Shown here in pieces: positions 11,384 to 21,946 of a DNA stretch of 64,000 nucleotides. Position 1 is the stretch's first letter, and each line of letters begins with the position of its first letter. The position numbers and the translations under genes were made by a program. The stretch comes from Bactrocera neohumeralis (lineage: Eukaryota; Arthropoda; Insecta; Diptera; Tephritidae): assembly GCF_024586455.1 (NCBI RefSeq), contig NC_065920.1:12610144-12674143 (forward strand). Reading direction: 5' to 3'. The notes below the pieces were generated by a model. It was not told the DNA's origin. It saw nothing but the letters and a program-made list of their open reading frames with translations, and ran no database searches.

Positions 11384-12872
11384 TTTTATACGCTGAACAG
11401 GGTGTATTAAGTTTGTCACGAAATATTTAAGATCTAAAGGAAAAGGTCGGACATCTATAATATATATATATATACTATACTATAAGTATATATGTATGTC
11501 AGCATGCCGAGCTGAATTGTTTTAGCCTGGGCCTTGGGTACTCTTTTTTGTAGAAGTAAACTGTCAACATATCGTCGATTTTTGATCTGATTTGACTAGC
11601 TTTTTTTGGCGTCGGCTCACCTTTGCCGTGATATTCGGCCAATTGATCGTCTTTTTTTGGATAGCAAGCATAGATCCAAGACTTATCGCCAATAATAATA
11701 CGTTTCCTGACATTTTGGTAGTCGTAAATGCGATGCTGTTTTTCGAAAATAATGAGTGATTTCGAAACCAATCATGTTTTCATTGTTTTTGGGCGCAAAT
11801 GATCTTTTAAAATGGTTTCCACTGATCTTTACGATATTCCAACGATGCCAGTAATATCTCTTACTATTAACCGTCGATTCTGAGACACCAATTCATTTGT
11901 TTTATTGACGTGTGATCATCAGTTGATGTCCTGGACCTGGTTCGTCGTCAACGCGTTCTCGACCCTCTTTAAAAAATTTTTACCAATCAAAAACACTTGC
12001 TGGAGACAAACAATTATCTTTCGAAGGCCTTTTCCAACATTCCGAAAGTTTCGACACTGGAAATTTGTTTCCGCACACAAAATTTAATGAAACTTCTTTG
12101 TTGAATAGTTTTCGTAAAAATCACCGAATGCACTTTATGTACTTCAGAAAGACAAGCGTATAATAAACAATAATGATTATTTTGACTTCATATTTGACAC
12201 AGATGTCACTGACAGTCACACCAACTTAGAAAAAAAAAAAAATATTTCGACGAATGGATTTCGCACGAAGTTTAAATTAAAAAGTCTTACTATCTTTTGC
12301 CCATATAGTATATACGCGAAGTAGTTAATAGAATGAGTCGCCAGCTTTTGAGCTATTGATTTGAAATTTTGCATACAGCACTTTCTCCCGAAGAACAAGT
12401 TTTCATGTCGAAACCACCGATAGCGGATCACTATAGCATATAGCTGCCATGCAAACTGGGTGATCGGAATCAAGTCCTTGTACGGAAAATTTTTTTATTT
12501 AACAAGATATCTTAAAGAAATTTTGGCACAGATTATTATTCAAAGCTTCACCACAATCTCAGAAGAAATTGTGCAAATCGGATCATTATAGCACATAGCT
12601 GTCATATAAATTGATCGCTCAAAATCAAGCTCTTATTCGGAAAACTTTTTTATTTGACAAGATATCTTCACGAAACTTGGCACAGCTTATAGTGCAATGG
12701 AAGGTTATGGTCACCGAGCAAATTGTTAAGATCGGACCAATATAACCTATAGCTGTCATACAAACTGTTCGTTCAAAATCAAGATAAAGCTATTTTTATA
12801 CACTTTATGGTATAAGAAACGCATCTGTGAAGGGTATTATAGCTTCGGTGCAGGCGAAGTTAATATTTTTAC
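11384..12872 (+). repeat. Dispersed TATACCC/GATATC repeat split by a mariner insertion
   Basis: The left part (about 11384-11528) begins TATACGCTGAACAGGGTGTA and runs to GCCGAGCTGAATTGTTTTAGCC. The right part resumes at about 12312 (GCGAAGTAG) and runs through two internal units with AAGATATCTT and AATTGT to the end hairpin near 12850 (GCTTCGGTGCAGGCGAAG). The 61.0-61.6 kb copy is continuous across this point, which shows that the mariner between them is a later insertion. Class of the repeat unknown. Confidence 0.7.
11529..12310 (-). mobile_element. Mariner pseudo-element nested in the dispersed repeat
   Basis: The right end (about 12240-12303) is the inverse of the left end of the 7.0-8.3 kb mariner, including GGGCAAAAGATAGTAAGAC. 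The reverse strand carries IIIGDKSWIYACYPKKDDQ and EYHGKGEPTPKKASQIRSK. The Asp-Glu pair of the usual GDESW is GDKSW here. The C-terminal third and the second terminal repeat are gone, together with about 25 bases of the host repeat. Confidence 0.75.
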
Positions 12873-15474
12873 TTATTTTTTGCACAGTTTTGAGTTTAGT
12901 TTTATATTAGATACTGTATATTATACATATATTTAATTATATAAGCCCTTCACAAATTTATTGACCCACCCTAAAATGAATAAAAATAAATTTTCATACA
13001 AAGCGCTTAGCAAAAGCAATGTTTTCAACATGCATTACTTTTTGCCTGGCAAGCAATTTTCAGTGATTCGCATTATCAGAAGACTGTGATCTCAAGTTTT
13101 CAATACTTTTAGCTCTAGCTAATTAGTGTTGTTGTTCTTTTGTCTTTACATGTGCCATTTATTGTGTTCTACAAAGCGCTTGTAAATATGCATGTATTTT
13201 TGTATTCTTCAAGCTATTCATACATACATAAACTTGTTTATAAATACATTATATTTTTTTGTTGCCACGAAGGCGCATTTATTTGCTCAGAACAATTTTA
13301 ATTAAGGTTAAAACAGCAAAAGAGACGCATCCATGTGCGTCTTGAAATAGATCAGTGTACATACATATGTACATACACTTGTGCTCTTATATTATACATA
13401 TATGTATGTATGTATATATAACTATATGGTTTAGACTTTAAAATACGTTTCTATGTTTGTGTGTATGTGTATGCGTGTCTGACTAAAGAGTAAATAAATA
13501 TTCGCAGGCGTTTGTGCGCGTTGAAAACTGACGCGAATTAGTCTAAAAACATATTTTGAAACAATTTTAATTGCACAATAGCGCAAATGTCCGCTGAAAT
13601 GTGGGACTAAAAAGGAAAATCAGGTACAAATATATATTACATAAAAAATAAATAAAATTTGCTTAGATATTTGTTTATTATATAACAAGTTGTTAGAATT
13701 TTTGATTAAAAAAATATATTTGCGAGCAATATTTAACTAGAAATGTGCTTTAGTTAACTAAAATGGAAAAAAAATTATATTTTTAATTGGTTAAAATGTA
13801 AAAAAAAGGCTGACAACTGAAAAAGGAAAGAAAAACTTACAAAAATATAAGAAATAATTATATATTCTCACCTAAAATGCAAAACAACGTTTCGCCAAAA
13901 AATCTAAATTGAGTTTTTTATTGCTTACGATTCACTACATCATTTTATATATCTATGTAGCAATAAATTTTGCGCTTCCGCTGCCAGATATAACCAATAT
14001 ATAACTAATATATAACCAATATATAACTTTTTTATAAACAAACCTCTGTTTCAAATAATATGGCTTCTATTAAATCGTTTTTTCTTCGGCATTACATATA
14101 TGTAGCAATAAATTTGCAGCTTCCGCTGTCAGACATAACCAATATATGACCAATACATAACCAATATATAACTAATATAAAACCAATATATAACCAATTT
14201 ATTACCAAAACTCAAAACTTATTTCAATGTGAGTGGTTTCTATTATATCGTACCTCCTGCGCCTTTAAACTAATGAAAAGTGATGATACTTTATTTTGCA
14301 TTTTAGGTGACGATATGTACATATGTACATATACGTTTCATATCCCTCGTTATGCGCTACAAGCCAATAGAAAACCAAAAAAAAAAATAAAAATAAATAT
14401 TGTATATAGATATTGGCCTGCCAAATGAGTTGTGAACTCAATTAACTAGCAACAACTTATTAAATAATCACCTATTAATCGGCGTCTAATTAAACGTGAA
14501 TTGCTGCCATGCTCAGTTTATGTCAAAAACCGCAAGACAAGCCATAAAATATTTGATTTTATTTCTCCGCAAATCGCCTAAGTGCTCTTGCACGCCATTA
14601 GCAACCCCTAAATGACGATCGGAACCGCGCCACACCGGCCACCCGCCCTCCCGCCAACATGGCGTTCAAACACACGCCGTTGATGCGTCTGCATCATAAA
14701 TTAAAAGCATGGAGTTTTGCCAATAAGTTTTCTGGACATCTTCCCATTCAGGCACACGCCACGGCGTCTGTCAGTGGTTGCCACTAGCGCCAGCTTCGTT
14801 GCCGCTTGCCAAGAAATCAGCCGATTTTGGCTTGTCGCCGAATCACCACTTGCTCCCGGCCACCTCCATGTGGCCCCCGCCAAAACAAAAACAATTCATT
14901 TGCATTTATTACGTATTTTACGCATACGCAACAGTTTCGTTTTTATTACGGATTGACATTCACAAGAGACGCGGTAGCACTTTGAGAAGCTGGATTTCTG
15001 TATTTATGCGATATTTTGTTTTTTAGGTTATGTTTGCTGCGTGTGTGGGGGGGACACGAGCAAGACTTTTGTATTGCCTTAGGTCAGGGTTTGTGGTGCT
15101 TAAGTTATGAGCTCATAAGTATGTAAGTAAACGTTGTTGTTGCCGTAGGAACGCATAACTCATGTGCTAACTGCTTGTAAATTTAACGAAAATTAGTTGT
15201 AGGCAAGGAAGAGAGTGAGCGAGGAAGCAGAAATGCGGATAAATCGTATGTGTTCATGTTGCGGTGGAATTTATTGCGCACGGATGGGAATAATTGTTCA
15301 TTTTCATGGGGCCACACGTTGTCTTCTGATATGACTTAATGGTTTCGAAGTGCGTTTGTGAGTTAGTGGTTCGATTATGAACTGCCGATACTTAGATAAA
15401 GCAGAATGACTGGCATCAATGCTTTTGTAAACTCTTGCAGCTTGAGAGAAGAATTTCACTTAAGATATATACAT
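12873..15474. other. AT-rich intergenic DNA; no gene recognised
   Basis: Contains GT- and TATG-type microsatellites near 13.36-13.48 kb and a short duplicated block at 13.95-14.23 kb. From 14.5 to 14.95 kb composition becomes GC-richer, but its frames match nothing I know. Confidence 0.45.
13955..14230. repeat. Duplicated block with AACCAATATAT tandem tracts
   Basis: Two blocks (about 13955-14050 and 14097-14215) share ATGTAGCAATAAATTT, then CAGCTTCCGCTG-like sequence, then runs of the 11-mer ATAACCAATAT and its variants. It looks like a local duplication followed by microsatellite growth. Confidence 0.65.
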
Positions 15475-15809
15475 TAAGGTGGGTGCAAAAAACCGAAATT
15501 TTTTTCATTTTGTACACGAAAAATAGGATTTTAGACGCCTCTACGAAGATCTCACTAAGCATGAGCTGCTACATGTAACGGACAGGTACTCCGCCTTACA
15601 GTTTTCTATTTTTTTCTAATTATCAAGAAGAGATAATGAGAGATATGAATTTTTCTATCTAATTTTATTATTATTATTTTTTGTATTTATTTTTTAATCT
15701 ATCTAATCGTTATTATGAAGAGCCAATTCTTGGACAGACTTTGAAAGTCTCTGTGAACCTATTTTTTAGAGTACCAATCGAAAAAAGTACTTGTTTTTTA
15801 CCCACCCTA
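15475..15809. mobile_element. 335-bp MITE with hAT-type ends
   Basis: The left end TAAGGTGGGTGCAAAAAAC is mirrored by the right end, whose inverse reads TAGGGTGGGTAAAAAAC. The element is flanked by the 8-bp direct repeat ATATACAT (15467-15474 and 15810-15817). An 8-bp target duplication and ends fitting the hAT consensus YARNG suggest a non-autonomous hAT element. No transposase frame is inside. The duplication is AT-rich, so coincidence cannot be fully excluded. Confidence 0.65.
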
Positions 15810-15959
15810 ATATACATATATGTACTGTACTCTTGAATTTTTTTTTTTAATTTTGAAATATTATCGAAATGACTTCACGAATGAAAGATCGCACATATTG
15901 TGCCACTTTTGAGGTTATGTTCGTTCAAGACTACATGAAAAGTTAAAAAATGCCAAAAG

Positions 15960-16930
15960 TCATCGGTTATCAATGCCACCAGGCAACTTTTACAAAGCGA
16001 AGATCTCTTCCGGGCTTGAGGCTCCTAATACTCGTTGGCAGGGAGTTGGAGATATCTAAAGAGGTCAAATTCCTCTCATTAGAACCAACATTATAGTCGA
16101 ATATGTACGCGGAACTAACAGTGTCCAAAGCCACCAAGGTACTCATGGTATGTAGACGCTTAGCCGGTAGATCCTGGGGCTGCAAGCATTATATCATCAG
16201 ACGACTGTATACCATGATTGTAAGGCCTATTGTCACTTATGTAGCGGCTGCTTGGACATCTAAGGAAACGTATTCTTCGGTAGGCCAGCGGATCGCTATA
16301 CTTAGCGATAGTCTAGCGGCACAAAAGGCAATCTCTGCTTATGAGAACTAATCGCTTTTAGTGGAGGAGTGTATAGGAAGGTTGAAACGCCTATCAGTTT
16401 GCAACCGTGTATACCTGATCTGGGTAGCCGGCAATGAGCTGGCCGATGAACTAGCCCGCTTTGCGGCGGCTTCCAGGGTGATGGAGCCAGAACCATGCAT
16501 TGCGATTGAATCCCACCCTATTTAGGAATTGCTCCTCACGGGGGAGAGAGTGGGGAGCGAACGACACTGGCAGCAGACAGCAGGAACGGGACACGCCAAG
16601 TTACTACTGGGAAGGTACAAACTTGCAAGGTTTAAATATGTGATAAACCTCCCCGAGACAACTTTCGCCTCCTAGTCGCGCTCTATACAGGGCACTGCAG
16701 GCTCAGGAAGCATAGCGCATAGTCTTTTGCCCAAACTGTAGGTTTTGCGACATGGAACAGTCAATGTGTAGAAGCAGGCTCAAGGCCCTAGGTTCCAACT
16801 ACGTGGACAGGGATCACATCATCTCAGTCGCGCCCAGCAAGCTCTTGGAATTGTTTTGAGTGCTTTGAGTACCTTTGTGACCATATGTGATATAAGAGAG
16901 GGCACAATAGACCCTAGGTCGAAGTGCAAA
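15960..16930 (+). mobile_element. Non-LTR retrotransposon 3' fragment (RNase H type)
   Basis: Broken frames encode KATKVLMVCRRLAGRSWGC, IRRLYTMIVRPIVTYVAAAW (end of the reverse-transcriptase region), QRIAILSDSLAAQKAISAYE and GNELADELARFAAASRVM (RNase H), then a C-terminal block with KLARFKYVINLP at 16.6-16.7 kb. It is the same family as 1-1063 and 58.84-59.33 kb and the best preserved in domain order. In 16230-16310 a segment is lost between the reverse transcriptase and RNase H. Not functional. Confidence 0.8.
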
Positions 16931-17864
16931 GCCTCAATTTTCTATCTAACAAGTCAAAGGAAGAAATGTGTATGCAATTTCTATTACTTTACTACTTATT
17001 CTAAGGGCTACAGTAACGACCTAAGCTAATTTTTCTTAGTACTCATTGGCGCCAAATATCCACTGGCTGATATTTTGAAATATAAAAACAAATTATCGTA
17101 GTCACGTGTTTGAATTACCAAAACAAAGAATAAAACCAACACACACTAAATCAGACGCACATGTGTGTGTGTAATTGTTTTCATTCACACATTTCTTCCT
17201 ACATTTATTATTTATATTTCACTTGCCAATTTCCAATTGTTTACGCACAACACAAATTTCATTGCCAAAATTAATTCGAATCGAGTGATGGTCAACTAGC
17301 GCACACCGCGTCCGCACCACGCAACAACAACAACGAAAACTTGGCAAGCACCAACTTGGAGGAGTGAGACTCGGCGAAACCTTGCCAAGGACCCCACAAA
17401 CGCACATCTGAGTGGAAGTAGAAGCAACAAAAACAAAAATATATTATTGTGCTATTTTCTGCTCCCCTTGCTGGCAACCTGTTTCAGGCAATGAACCCGT
17501 TAACGTCTTATATAATCGCTTAATGTGCGCCTTGTTGGCAAACGCTTGATGTGTGCCAACGGCTAAGCTTTTATGTTCTGTTCATCTGCGGCATATTTAT
17601 TGGTTCCTATGCGTGAGCAGTCTAAATGCGTTTTGTGAGGTTGCCAGATAATTTGTGTTTTCCTTGTTTTGTAATACACATGCACATACATATTTATGTG
17701 TTGCAGGTATAAATAGTTACAACTCCCCTACGCAAAAGTCAATAGTTTTGCGTTGGAATATTTTCAGCGCGCAGATATTTTCAAAGAAAAGTATTATAAA
17801 TAGGGTATGAGTAGACGAAAAAAAGTTGTTATATTACAATAAAAAAAGTGAAAACTTGACAGTA
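16931..17864. other. Intergenic, no gene seen
   Basis: Mixed-composition DNA with a short GT tract near 17165. No conserved frame found. Confidence 0.4.
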
Positions 17865-19745
17865 CACGAATATTTTATTTTCTCAAAATAATAATAAAAA
17901 ATAAATTATTGTCTTCAAATATATATTTTTTATTAATTAAAAAAATTACCGAAAAATATTTTCCAAAAATTGTGAAAAAAAAATTATTTTTTTTTTTTAT
18001 TTTCTAAAAATAGAAAAAAAATATAATAAAATTTCTTCAGCTTAGAAAATAAAATTTTTATAAAAAAATAAAAATACAATTTTTTTGAGATTGGAAAATA
18101 TTTTTTTTTATTTTTTTACTATTTTTAGAAAATATTTTTTTTGTCGTATTTTTTTTTTTAATAAGAATTTGTTTAGAAGAATTAATTCGAGAAAAGTTAA
18201 AAGTTTCCAGTACAGGAAAAAATTATTTTCTTAAAACATTTTTTTTTTTAAGTTCATTTAAAAAATGAAAATAAAAACTAAAAAAATTATTTTCTTAAAA
18301 TAATAATTTTTTTTTTTAGAAAAATTAATTCGTTGATAAAAAAATATTTTTGTGTTTTATTATTTTAATTATAATATTTTTTTATAGTTTTGCTACAACT
18401 GAAAAGGTACATTCGAGATTATGCAATAGATCCTTTAACTATTTCCTTAACTAAAACAAATTAAAACTTTACAGTACAAGGCAAATTCATGAAAAAAATA
18501 ATTTTCTTAAAATCATGATTGTTTTTGGAAAACTAATATAAAAAAATAAAACCTTCTAATGCGAGAAAAATTATTTTGTTAAAATAAGAATGTTTTTTTA
18601 CTAAAAATAAATGTATAGATAAAAAGTAATAATTTTTTTGTTAAAATTTTTAATAATATTTTTTTATAATTTTGCTACAACTGAAAAATGACATTTGAGA
18701 TTATAAAATACACACCTAAACTATTTTCTTAAAAGATTTATTTTTAATAATTAAAGAAAATTAAAACCTTACAGTACAAGAAAATTTATGAAAAAAATGA
18801 TTTAATTTTATCTTAAAATCATGGTTTTCTTTGAAACCTTCCAGAACAAGAAAAATTATTTATTTAATGTAATAATTCTTTATATTAGATTTATAGTTAA
18901 AGAAATATTATTTTTTGTTTAATTTTTATAAAAATATTTCCTTTTTTTAAATTTTGCTACAATTGGGAAATTGTTCGAGATTATAAATAGATTATATTAA
19001 TAATTAAAAATAAATAAAACATCACAGTACAAGAAAATTATTTTCTAAAAATAGTAAAAATTAAATATAATTTTCTTAAATTTTTTTTTCAGAAAAATTA
19101 ATTCGGAAAAAATTTAAAAGTTTAAAGTATGTACATATGTATGTACAAGAAAAAGTTATTTTCTTAAGATGTTTATTTTAGAAAAATTTATTTAAAAAGT
19201 TATAATCCTGCAGTACAAGAAAATAATACTTTTTTAAATCAAAATTATTTAAGTATAATAAAATGATTTCCTTAAAAACTTTTTTTGGAAAAAATATTTT
19301 CTTAAAATCAAAATAAAAAAAAAACTATTTAAGTATAATAAAATCATTTTCTTAAAATTTTTTCCCTTATAAGCTTCACTTTAATCCGTAATGTTCAAGA
19401 AATAGAATAAAAGCAAATTTTTTTCTCATAAAAATATTTATCGAAAAATGCATAACTTCAAAATTAAGTTTTTGTGGAATATTAACAAATTTTTCCTCAA
19501 TATACACCCGTATAAAATTCACTTTAATCAGAAATGTAAAGTTTTTATTTTCTCACAAATAAATTTACGAAAAATTATGTACTCAAAATAAATTTTTTGC
19601 AAAACACATATTTCTTATTTTTTTCCCAATCTAAAAAGTTCATTTTAAACTGAAAAATACTTTTTACGAAAATAATTCAATACAGCGTACAAAAATATCT
19701 AATTTTGAATAAAAAAATACATAACCTCAAATACACATTTTTTTT
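17865..19745. repeat. Decayed AT-rich tandem array, period about 282 bp
   Basis: Extremely A/T-rich. The landmark TTTGCTACAACTG (or ATTG) recurs at about 18388, 18671 and 18953, spaced 283 and 282 bases, each time followed by GAGATTAT. A second landmark, CAGTACAAG, recurs at 18472, 18772, 19024 and 19210. This regularity shows an old tandem array blurred by poly-A/T slippage, not plain low complexity. Confidence 0.65.
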
Positions 19746-21547
19746 AATTTAAAGATAGCTCATAACTTTGTAACTAATTACGCTATGCTTTCTCTCTCAT
19801 TACAGGCGTGCAACTCCTCTTTGTTGTAACAGCAATACAAACAGCAGTTATCAACACTTAACCTCCAATTCATTCACACAAAACCGACACACATAAATCT
19901 CACCGATTGGCAATTACCACGCTGCAGTCAAGCGCAAACATACAAACGTCAACGTCACTGGCTAGTGACCAACCAATGGCGTGCGGCGGTTTCGCCGGCT
20001 GACGCACCAACACACGCTCCAACACGCGAACAAAAAATGCACCACCGGAAATGCATTTCACTCGGCAAAAGCAAGGAAAAACGAGTATCCTCAGCTATGT
20101 CTTGCAATCACGCGATTTGTGCTGATGCGCCATGTCGTAGAGAGAGAGAGTAGGATTGTAAGTAGTATTTAGTGTGTTAAGTGTCACTCATACGCCTGGT
20201 GGCAGGACATAGCTCGCGCCTTTGCCGCTTGAGTCATGTATATATCCAGCAAGTGAAATTAGGCGCGTTCGGAGCAGCGGTGGTGGTGCTTGAGTGGTAG
20301 CCACACGCTGAGATTGGTGTGCCTGTGTGAGTAGGCGCGAGAGCGCCAAGTAGTATGAGAGCGTCGTCGCCTAAACGTACAACAACTAACAAATTGGCAT
20401 TTCGCTCATTGGCTGCAAGCACCATAAAGGATGCGGAAGTAACGGTTGGCGACGTCGGCTACCCGACTGGCCAATCAGAAAGGTGCCGAGCGCAACGAAG
20501 CGTTTACTTGTACAAATATCCTTAGCTGCTTGCGGTGAAGTAAAATTAACGTTGTATGAATGCAAGAGGGAAAGTGTGTGGGCGGAGAAGGGGCTGTATT
20601 GTATTTGGTTTAATGGCCTGGAAGGCAAAGGACACTTGCCAAAGATAGCAACAATAATTTTTGGCGCTGCCTCTGTTTTCTGCCAATACCTTGAGGCAAA
20701 TACTAAGATTCTGCAGAATGATATTATTGTAAAAATGTGTTATGTTTGTTGTGATTTATTAGCGATTTTTTTAATTGGTATAAAAATGAACGCATATATA
20801 ATCGTAAGTCAGGCTTGTAAATAGTGCATAGTATATATATAATAAAAAAATATATAATATGTAAACATTTGTAATTAGCGTAATATCAGAGTCTAACTTT
20901 AGTTTATAACAGTTCTAGCCCCGTCTTGTATGTCTTATTGGTAGTCACCTGGCGGTCACGGTGTTGCTTGGAAAATAACAACTGGTCCAGCTCATCGTCC
21001 GCAATATTTTTATTTTAGATTTATTTTTAATTTAATATTCATCTAGTAATCATATGAACCTACGTATTATAAAAAAAATATGATAATTAATGACAAGAAC
21101 AAAATCGAACAATATTCACTAGCTCAAACAAATTAATACCGTCATATAATTACTTAATTACTCATATAATGTAATTTGTAGAAAATAGTTTTACGTGACC
21201 AGCGTAATGTTCAGAGGAAGAAGGAGAATATTGAAAATGAATAAAGATTGAAAAACTGTAAAGCTCTCGACAGCGGAACAGAACATATTTGCTTTTTAAT
21301 TTCAACTCATTTTAGTGGTAAGTACATTTTGTTGTTGTTATACCAGTAGAATTCTGAGTTGACAGTCTTCGACCGCATAAAAAAATCGGGTCCGTTGCGG
21401 CTACGTAGGCCCGACTGTCGTGGGGATGGAGTGGTTAGTAGATAATATTACCGGTAGCAAACGGGTTTCTTAAAGTCGTATAATGCTTAAAGAATTGGTG
21501 CTGAAACTATCGACTTCACGCTGTTTGAATATAAAGTTCGTGCTTTA
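19746..21547. other. GC-richer non-coding block after the AT array
   Basis: At 19790-19805 a pyrimidine run ends in CATTACAG followed by GCGTGC, a good + strand splice-acceptor shape. 19.8-20.6 kb has balanced composition but no recognisable protein. It could be an untranslated exon or regulatory DNA; nothing fixes that. Confidence 0.35.
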
Positions 21548-21946
21548 GAGTGCTAGTTAGAACTCAGCTTTATTACATAACCTCATTTTTTTTTTAAAGG
21601 AGAAGCACAGAAACTAATTAATATTTGCACAATGTAGCAAGCTTTGCTTCTAATTCCAGTATTTTCAGTAAATATATGTATCGAATACCAATTTTTACCA
21701 AAATTTAAACATTTTCGTTCAACAATATGCACCCCGGATGAGCAGTACTCAACGAGTGCTAGTTAGAACACAGCGTTATTGCATAACCTCAATACTTTAA
21801 CAAGAAGCCGCGAAACCAAATATTCCTGCTCAAGATTTGCTTTTAATTACAATAATATCAGTAAATATATATATCGAATACTATTTCTTACCAAAATTCA
21901 AAAATTCCGCTGAACAATAAGCATTCCGGATGAAGGGTACTCAACG
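21548..21946. repeat. Two-copy tandem duplication, about 200 bp per unit
   Basis: Both units start GAGTGCTAGTTAGAAC (21548 and 21754), pass through CATAACCTCA and CAGTAAATATATAT/GTATCGAATAC, and end CCGGATGA...TACTCAACG. The units are about 206 and 193 bases and visibly diverged, so the duplication is not recent. Confidence 0.75.

Noticed and set aside
12961..12975. GACCCACCCTA resembling one end of the hAT-like MITE
   Set aside because: Only about 10 bases match and no partner end lies nearby, so it is too short to call.
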